Origin: Deltaproteobacteria bacterium
GTDB lineage: Bacteria; Desulfobacterota; Desulfobacteria; Desulfobacterales; C00003060
Direction: 5' to 3'
DNA length: 11,090 nt
Assembly: GCA_019309245.1 (NCBI GenBank)
Contig: JAFDGP010000059.1
Location: forward strand, 1-11,090
Part shown: positions 7,431-11,090 of the stretch, piece after piece
Numbering within the stretch: the stretch's first letter is position 1
How the letters are laid out: each line of letters begins with the position of its first letter
The notes under the pieces: generated by a model
Databases searched by the model: none
Told to the model about the DNA's origin: nothing
The model's input: the letters and a program-made list of their open reading frames with translations, nothing else
Position numbers and translations under genes: made by a program

Positions 7431-7988
7431 TCAGTCTGTGAGTCCCGTGCCGTATCCCTCACGCCCTTCCTTCACCCCAAATCCAATTTTCCTTCGAGGT
7501 TTCTCAGGTGGCGATATGAGCTGACGAATGGCTTCGAAAATCGCTTCAATGCTCTCCTCATGATCCTCGATTTTGTGTTGCAGTTCCTCCAGCTTCCGTT
7601 CTAAGTCTTTGTGTGAAGAAAGCACCTGTCGCAATTCCACAAAGGCCCGCATAATGGCAACATTCACTTGAATAGCCCATTTACTCCTCAGGACGCTTGA
7701 AAGCATGGCAACCCCTTGCTCAGTAAAGGCATGGGGAAGATAACGGCGTCCACCTTTTCCCTTTGAGATCACAGATTGTGATCTCAAAGAATCGAATTCG
7801 TCCCTGGTGAGTTGGAACATGAAGTCTGATGGGAATCTTTCGATGTTACGCTTGACAGCTTGAACCAGACTTCGCGTTTCCACGCCATAAAGATCAGCCA
7901 AATCTTTGTCCAGCAGAACCTTTTGCCCACGTATGAGATGGACCATGCTTTGAATTCTTTCAATTGGGATTGCCGCGTTTTTATCCAT
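7431..7988 (-). CDS. ORF6N-domain DNA-binding protein leading the cas operon
   Basis: A 185-residue protein with an N-terminal ORF6N (KilA-N-related) domain, known from phage antirepressors and many chromosomal genes. The domain (about 8-95) reads IPIERIQSMVHLIRGQKVLL, DLADLYGVETRSLVQAVKRN, RFPSDFMFQLT and RRYLPHAFTEQGVAMLSSVL. Residues about 115-147 form a likely coiled coil (DLERKLEELQHKIEDHEESI), which suggests a dimer. A basic tail (EKPRRKIGFGVKEGRE) follows. The ATG at 7988 has GAGG 6 nt upstream; a GTG at 8000 is a weaker start. It ends in TGAGGATG, directly before cas3, so it heads the cas transcript. A regulatory role for the cas operon is inferred from position only. ORF6N genes also occur as apparently mobile fillers in unrelated operons. 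Confidence 0.9.
   Translation of the reverse strand: MDKNAAIPIERIQSMVHLIRGQKVLLDKDLADLYGVETRSLVQAVKRNIERFPSDFMFQLTRDEFDSLRSQSVISKGKGGRRYLPHAFTEQGVAMLSSVLRSKWAIQVNVAIMRAFVELRQVLSSHKDLERKLEELQHKIEDHEESIEAIFEAIRQLISPPEKPRRKIGFGVKEGREGYGTGLTD
7761..7789. repeat. 29-bp near-perfect palindrome inside the ORF6N gene
   Basis: The arms CTTTGAGATCACA (7761-7773) and TGTGATCTCAAAG (7777-7789) match perfectly over 13 bp around a 3-nt centre (GAT). The palindrome encodes part of DSLRSQSVISKG (about 66-77), a segment that is itself conserved in ORF6N proteins. It could be a binding site for the dimeric product or an mRNA hairpin. Confidence 0.8.
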
Positions 7989-8179
7989 AAGAGACCTCAC
8001 TGACTCTCAACTGAATGACTATCGGGTGACTTTCGAGACATCCTGTGATTTCATGCGGTAATATCTGAACCTTTGTTCCTCTCTTCACACTTGTGCAAAC
8101 ATTGTTCTTTTCCTGCACTATTCGCCAATCCCAACCCCTCAATTGTTGTCGTTCCGCTGAAGAGGCACCGGATGCCGGA
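7989..8179. promoter_or_regulatory. Leader region of the ORF6N-cas operon and HIRAN gene 3' flank
   Basis: No gene is seen here. Because the downstream minus-strand genes are all tightly packed, the promoter for the whole ORF6N-cas transcript most likely lies in this stretch. On the minus strand TTGCAC (about 8094-8099) resembles a -35 box, but I find no convincing -10 at proper spacing. No factor-independent terminator with a U tract for the HIRAN gene was found, so read-through from it is possible. Confidence 0.4.
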
Positions 8180-8192
8180 TCAAGACCGGCAT
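8172..8192. repeat. Hairpin of an intergenic repeat overlapping the HIRAN stop codon
   Basis: ATGCCGG and CCGGCAT form a 7-bp perfect stem around ATCAAGA. The surrounding CACCGGATG...ATGACGA (8166-8197) resembles small dispersed intergenic repeats common in proteobacterial genomes. The TGA of the HIRAN gene (8182-8180) lies in the loop. A diverged relative with the same ends lies at 9245-9275. Confidence 0.65.
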
Positions 8193-8728
8193 GACGAAGT
8201 TGGGTTATTCAACCGTCCAGTCAGAACCACCTCCACCTTCACCATCTGATAAACCACCGCCCCGGGATCGACTTCCACGACCCGGCAATCCAGGGTGGCG
8301 CCTTGTCGCAACAGGCGGCTGATGTGTTTGTTGTCGCTTCGGGGCACGTAACCGAGTTTGGCTTTTCCCAGGTGGATCGCCACGGCAAATCGATCATGCC
8401 GGTTGTCGGGTTCGCGCACCAAACGGAGCCGGGCACCGGGCTTGAGCTGCCGGCGCCCCGATTCCTTGACATTTGTAACTCCGTGCTGCTCCACACGGCC
8501 TGTGCCGGGGGCCGTGATGTGGATCGATGCTATGCCCGACCGCAGCCGGTGCACCAGGGCCGGACCGTCGTAAAACCGAAAGCCGGCAATAGCAAAACGG
8601 TTGAGCAGCAAAGGGCGGGCGGCGCAATGGTTGGGCTGAGGCTTTGCGGCCTCAGCCTGTTTGCCAATGGCCGCCGCCAGTGGGCTGAATAACAGGGATT
8701 TGAGAATTCGACGTCGGGTGATTTTCAT
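8180..8728 (-). CDS. HIRAN-domain protein with Tat signal peptide
   Basis: HIRAN domains bind DNA, typically at stalled forks or 3' ends. The ATG at 8728 follows AAGGAG at good spacing and gives 182 residues starting MKITRRRILKSLLF, a twin-arginine signal with a hydrophobic stretch and an AEA cleavage site (about 25-27). The mature part has FAIAGFRFYDGPALVHRLRSG (about 45-65), an apparent insert of about 30 residues (66-95), then LKPGARLRLVREPDNRHDRFAVAI (95-118) and KLGYVPRSDNKHISRLLRQG (124-143). The domain therefore looks split by the insert. The last residues (about 172-182) come from an intergenic repeat. Export of a presumed DNA-binding domain is odd; the substrate is unknown. It is a separate transcription unit upstream of the cas operon leader. 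Confidence 0.8.
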   Translation of the reverse strand: MKITRRRILKSLLFSPLAAAIGKQAEAAKPQPNHCAARPLLLNRFAIAGFRFYDGPALVHRLRSGIASIHITAPGTGRVEQHGVTNVKESGRRQLKPGARLRLVREPDNRHDRFAVAIHLGKAKLGYVPRSDNKHISRLLRQGATLDCRVVEVDPGAVVYQMVKVEVVLTGRLNNPTSSCRS

Positions 8729-8876
8729 GACGGACTCCTTATACCGGTCGCCAAAAACGCAAAGCTCGAACACAGCGGAATTGCGCTTCTGTTATTGGCC
8801 TTCTTTGCGTGCCTTGGGAAATGCCGTGCTTTCTCGCACAATCGACCAGCCATTTGAACGTCACTATATCAGCCAA

Positions 8877-8897
8877 CTGTGACAGATCCGGTCACAG
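8877..8897. promoter_or_regulatory. Dyad CTGTGAC-N7-GTCACAG
   Basis: Perfect 7-bp arms with a 7-nt centre, about 150 bp upstream of the HIRAN start. It may be an operator for a dimeric regulator. The inner TGTGA/TCACA halves are 9 nt apart, not the 6 expected for a CRP/FNR-type site. No T-run follows on either strand, so it is not a terminator. Confidence 0.4.
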
Positions 8898-9100
8898 CAG
8901 TAAAAAATTCCCCTGGGAAGATTCAGGATAACCTTCACGTGTGATGGTTTTTTAGGAACAGCTTGGCCAAGAATATGACCAATTATAAAAAATTCTTACC
9001 ATACAATTGTCCAGATTTCAACGGGCGGCCGTGGTCGTTGCGCAATTATTGTCCATCCATAAGAAGAGATTCCTCACGTCCTTTTACACCCGCACCCTGG

Positions 9101-9122
9101 CCCTCTCCCTCAAGGGAGAGGG
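9101..9122. repeat. CCCTCTCCCT hairpin, dispersed repeat type
   Basis: CCCTCTCCCT and AGGGAGAGGG form a 10-bp perfect stem with a 2-nt centre. The flanking ACCCTGGCCCTCTCCCTCAA is a familiar intergenic repeat in proteobacterial chromosomes. No associated gene. Confidence 0.7.
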
Positions 9123-9150
9123 AATTTGTAGATGGCACTCATTAAGGTCG

Positions 9151-9212
9151 CACCGAAGAGAGTTCAAAAGCCGTCATGCCAGATATAGTCCCCCTTTCGC
9201 ATGACTTCGGTG
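9151..9212. repeat. Spaced inverted repeat CACCGAAG / CTTCGGTG
   Basis: Perfect 8-bp arms at 9151-9158 and 9205-9212 enclose about 46 nt that include CGTCATGCC, a fragment also found in the repeat near 8186. It is probably a decayed intergenic repeat or a small nonautonomous element. Confidence 0.35.
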
Positions 9213-9371
9213 TGATAGGGATGAAATCCATAACGTATTGAGATCACCGGATGTCCGCTTTTGTGAGAATGACGAGATTAGATGTTTTTAACTTTTTACG
9301 AGACTATCAAGTAAAGTCGCTACCGCTTTGCCCGTCCTCTTCGAGGGCCGTAGTAGCACCATCGGCCATGA

Positions 9372-10226
9372 TCACCCACTGCTGAGTTCTTTGGATCTTT
9401 GGGCTGCGGCATGAACCGCCTCAATCAGATGGTCTTTGATGCCGTAGCGTTCCATCACCGTAAGTGCGGCTTCGGTGGTCCCCCCCTTGGATGTGACTTT
9501 CTTTCGGAGTTCCGCCGGTGGTTCTCCTGTTTCTTCCAACAACCTGGCCGCTCCTTTCATGGTTTCCAGGGTCAGGGTCAGGGCGTGGGAGGGTCTGAGC
9601 CCGAGCTTGGCGCCGGCCTGGACAAAGGCCTCCACAAAGTAAAACATGTAGGCCGGTCCCGAACCGCTCATGGCGGTCACAGCGTCCAGGTCCTGTTCTT
9701 CAAATTCAATGACCTTCCCAATGGCTTCCAGGATCGCCCGGGCCTTTTCCATGTCGGATTGCCTGGCATAGGCGTTGCCGCTCATGCCCGCCATGCCGGC
9801 CAGGGCGAGGGCGGGGGTGTTGGGCATGACCCGAACGATGGGCAAGAGCCCCTTTGCGTCTTGATCCAGCGGCGGATACAGGTGAGCCTCAATTTTTTTG
9901 ATCGGAAACCCGGCCGCAATGGAAATCACCAGCTTCACGCCGGTCAGCGCCTGGGGGAGGACCGAGGAAAGCCCATCGAGCACGTCATCCATGTGTTGGG
10001 GTTTAACCGCCAGGATAACGATTTCCGCTTGCTCGAAGACGTGCGAGTTCTTTTCAGAGGTACGAATGCCGTAGGTCTCGTGCAATTGAGCCAGACGGGC
10101 CTCTCGCAAGTCGCTGGCCCAGATCTTGGCAGGGTCGCACAGCCCCGACTTGATCACGCCGTTGATCATGGCCTCGGCCATGTTGCCTGCGCCGACAAAA
10201 CCGATATGTGCGTTCAACCGTTTCAT
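9372..10226 (-). CDS. proC: Pyrroline-5-carboxylate reductase
   Basis: It catalyses the last step of proline synthesis, the NAD(P)H-dependent reduction of 1-pyrroline-5-carboxylate, in the cytoplasm. From the ATG at 10226 it has 284 residues, slightly longer than the usual 260-280. It shows the Rossmann motif GFVGAGNMAEAM (9-20), AVKPQ (73-77), VRVMPNTPAL (131-140), and the P5CR signature from VTAMSGSGPAYMF (183-195) to KVTSKGGTTEAAL (263-275). A short insert (YPPLDQDAKGLLP, about 117-129) explains part of the extra length. The start is set by AAGGAGGT 6 nt upstream; longer in-frame extensions lack this. It lies 10 nt after the alkyltransferase stop and is probably co-transcribed. Confidence 0.96.
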   Translation of the reverse strand: MKRLNAHIGFVGAGNMAEAMINGVIKSGLCDPAKIWASDLREARLAQLHETYGIRTSEKNSHVFEQAEIVILAVKPQHMDDVLDGLSSVLPQALTGVKLVISIAAGFPIKKIEAHLYPPLDQDAKGLLPIVRVMPNTPALALAGMAGMSGNAYARQSDMEKARAILEAIGKVIEFEEQDLDAVTAMSGSGPAYMFYFVEAFVQAGAKLGLRPSHALTLTLETMKGAARLLEETGEPPAELRKKVTSKGGTTEAALTVMERYGIKDHLIEAVHAAAQRSKELSSG

Positions 10227-10236
10227 GGGGACCTCC

Positions 10237-10761
10237 TTAGTTTCTGCTGAATTCTTTTTCAAACGCCAAAAGACGCCTTTTCAATCCTACCCCGCCCCCG
10301 AAGCCGCCCAGCGATCCGTCCGCTCGAATGACACGGTGACAAGGGATCACGATTGGAAACGGGTTTCGACTCATGGTTCCGCCTACAAAACGGCAGGCGC
10401 TCGGATGACCGATCTTTCGTGCGATATCGCCATAGGTTCGCGTTTGTCCATAAGGAATCGCGGCCACCGCCCTGAGTACCCGCCTCTGGAGTCCGGTGAG
10501 GCCGTTGAGGTTCAAGTCTTCCCATCGGGGGCGGATCGGATGGCCGCCGAAATAGATCTGAATGTCACGGAAAAGACGCGGTGCGCGTTCAGGAACCACT
10601 TCTTGTCCCGGGGCCATGTCCCGAATCTGTCCTATCAGCAGCGGACGGCTTTCACAGGGTAGGAACACGCGGTTGACAAGCGAAGAGTCCGCATCAAAAA
10701 CCACTGCGCTGAACCCGAACGGGGTTTCCAGGATCGTATAGAACAGGGGACCGGTCATCAT
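10237..10761 (-). CDS. ogt: O6-alkylguanine-DNA alkyltransferase (MGMT/Ogt type)
   Basis: A suicide repair protein that moves the alkyl group from O6-alkylguanine to its own cysteine. It has 174 residues. The N-terminal domain is short (about 1-85). The DNA-binding domain shows TGLQRRVLRAVAAIPYGQTRTYGDIARKIG (about 89-118), CRFVGGTMSRNPFPIVIP (123-140), the active site PCHRV (Cys141) and GSLGGFGGG (149-157). Arg124 matches the arginine finger. The start codons ATGATG (10761 and 10758) overlap the upstream stop, so coupling rather than a strong ribosome site probably drives translation. Whether it is Ogt or Ada-C-like cannot be settled; no Ada N-terminal domain is present. Confidence 0.93.
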   Translation of the reverse strand: MMTGPLFYTILETPFGFSAVVFDADSSLVNRVFLPCESRPLLIGQIRDMAPGQEVVPERAPRLFRDIQIYFGGHPIRPRWEDLNLNGLTGLQRRVLRAVAAIPYGQTRTYGDIARKIGHPSACRFVGGTMSRNPFPIVIPCHRVIRADGSLGGFGGGVGLKRRLLAFEKEFSRN

Positions 10762-11090
10762 GGTTGCATTGAAGGCAGGTTGCCCATGTGGTCAAACGTC
10801 AAGGCTTTCCACGACGTCACACGCTTCAGGGCGGGATTGGATGTAATTTCGGGCTCCAGCGCTTTAGAGACCAACAGGCGATCCAGCCTCAGGGTGTTTT
10901 TGATGCGTACGATTCGGGTCTTTTCCGGCGGCACCATTCCGATGGTCTTCAAACAGACGTCCAGACATTCGCGGTCCGTGGCAAAATGCATGGGCAGGGC
11001 CGCTTTTTCAGGAGAAAGGGCAGCGATGGCGTTGGTAAAGGTCTTTTCAAGATCCACGGCTTCAATCAGCCTCCGCGTGGTCACATCGGC
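10758..11090 (-). CDS. C-terminal part of an unidentified protein, possibly LarA-like (DUF2088)
   Basis: Only the last 110 residues are in the window; the gene continues past the right edge, so no start is assigned. Visible features are DVTTRRLIEAVDLEKTFTNA, a TDRECLDVCLKTIG helix, EKTRIVRIKNTLRLDRLLVS and a final TFDHMGNLP. From memory this resembles the C-terminus of nickel-dependent lactate racemase-like (DUF2088) proteins, but I could not confirm this. There are no membrane segments, and the two cysteines do not form a cluster motif. The TGA overlaps the start of the alkyltransferase gene, so it heads or belongs to that operon. Confidence 0.55.
   Translation of the reverse strand, partial: ADVTTRRLIEAVDLEKTFTNAIAALSPEKAALPMHFATDRECLDVCLKTIGMVPPEKTRIVRIKNTLRLDRLLVSKALEPEITSNPALKRVTSWKALTFDHMGNLPSMQP

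Larger units (their letters stand above)
8729..9371. other. Gene-free interval between the HIRAN gene and proC
   Basis: About 640 nt with no convincing coding frame; the short open frames lack ribosome sites and family features. It should hold the HIRAN promoter at its left end and the proC transcript end at its right. It contains a 7-bp dyad (8877-8897), a CTTGGCCAAG palindrome (8962-8971), a 10-bp hairpin (9101-9122), long inverted arms (9151-9158 with 9205-9212) and a repeat remnant (9245-9275). AT-rich blocks lie near 8985-8995 and 9284-9298. No tRNA, CRISPR array or clear U-tract terminator was found. Confidence 0.6.

Noticed and set aside
8172..8192. Factor-independent terminator after the HIRAN gene
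   Set aside because: The hairpin overlaps the stop codon and no T-run follows it on the minus strand.
8878..8896. CRP/FNR-type site from TGTGA...TCACA
   Set aside because: The half-sites are 9 nt apart instead of 6, so the spacing does not fit the family.
9399..10250. Long plus-strand open frame of 283 codons opposite proC
   Set aside because: It is antisense to a clear proC with all motifs. Its composition (His, Gly and Gln rich) and lack of a ribosome site mark it as a shadow frame.
1..11090. CRISPR array or cas1/cas2 inside the window
   Set aside because: No regularly spaced direct repeats and no Cas1 or Cas2 motifs are present. If they exist they lie left of the IS.

Overview
The window holds the effector half of a type I-C CRISPR-Cas locus, followed by a short repeat-rich stretch and an unrelated housekeeping cluster. 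Nearly all genes lie on the minus strand. The coding style, the Cas5/Cas7/Cas8c sequences, the intergenic CCGGATC-type repeats and the ORF6N and four-helix 'filler' genes resemble Desulfobacterota (delta-proteobacterial) genomes. That assignment rests on recall of families, not on a search.

Left edge (1-733): the 3' end of an ISL3-family insertion sequence on the plus strand. Its transposase is broken twice: once at an A8 run, and once by a roughly 20-nt loss that removes the expected catalytic glutamate. The IS end cuts into cas4, so Cas4 has lost the C-terminal cysteines of its iron-sulfur site. cas1, cas2 and the CRISPR array would normally follow cas4 and are not visible here. They would lie beyond the IS, if they are present at all.

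Cas operon (7988 down to 716, minus strand): ORF6N-domain gene, cas3, cas5c, cas8c (with an internal, well-translated cas11c start), cas7c, a four-helix-bundle/suffix-domain gene, then truncated cas4. Neighbours overlap by ATGA or sit within about 20 nt of each other, so the set looks like one translationally coupled transcript. Cas5c should process crRNA. Cas5c, Cas7c, Cas8c and Cas11c should form Cascade, and Cas3 should degrade the target. The interference genes look intact, while adaptation is probably impaired. The two non-cas genes are the unusual part: a DNA-binding ORF6N protein immediately upstream of cas3, and a four-helix protein between cas7 and cas4.

Middle (7989-9371): a leader region, a Tat-exported HIRAN-domain protein, and about 640 nt of gene-free DNA with several hairpins and repeat remnants.

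Right (9372-11090, minus strand): the C-terminal part of an unidentified, possibly LarA-like protein, then an O6-alkylguanine-DNA alkyltransferase, then proC. They are tightly packed and probably co-transcribed.
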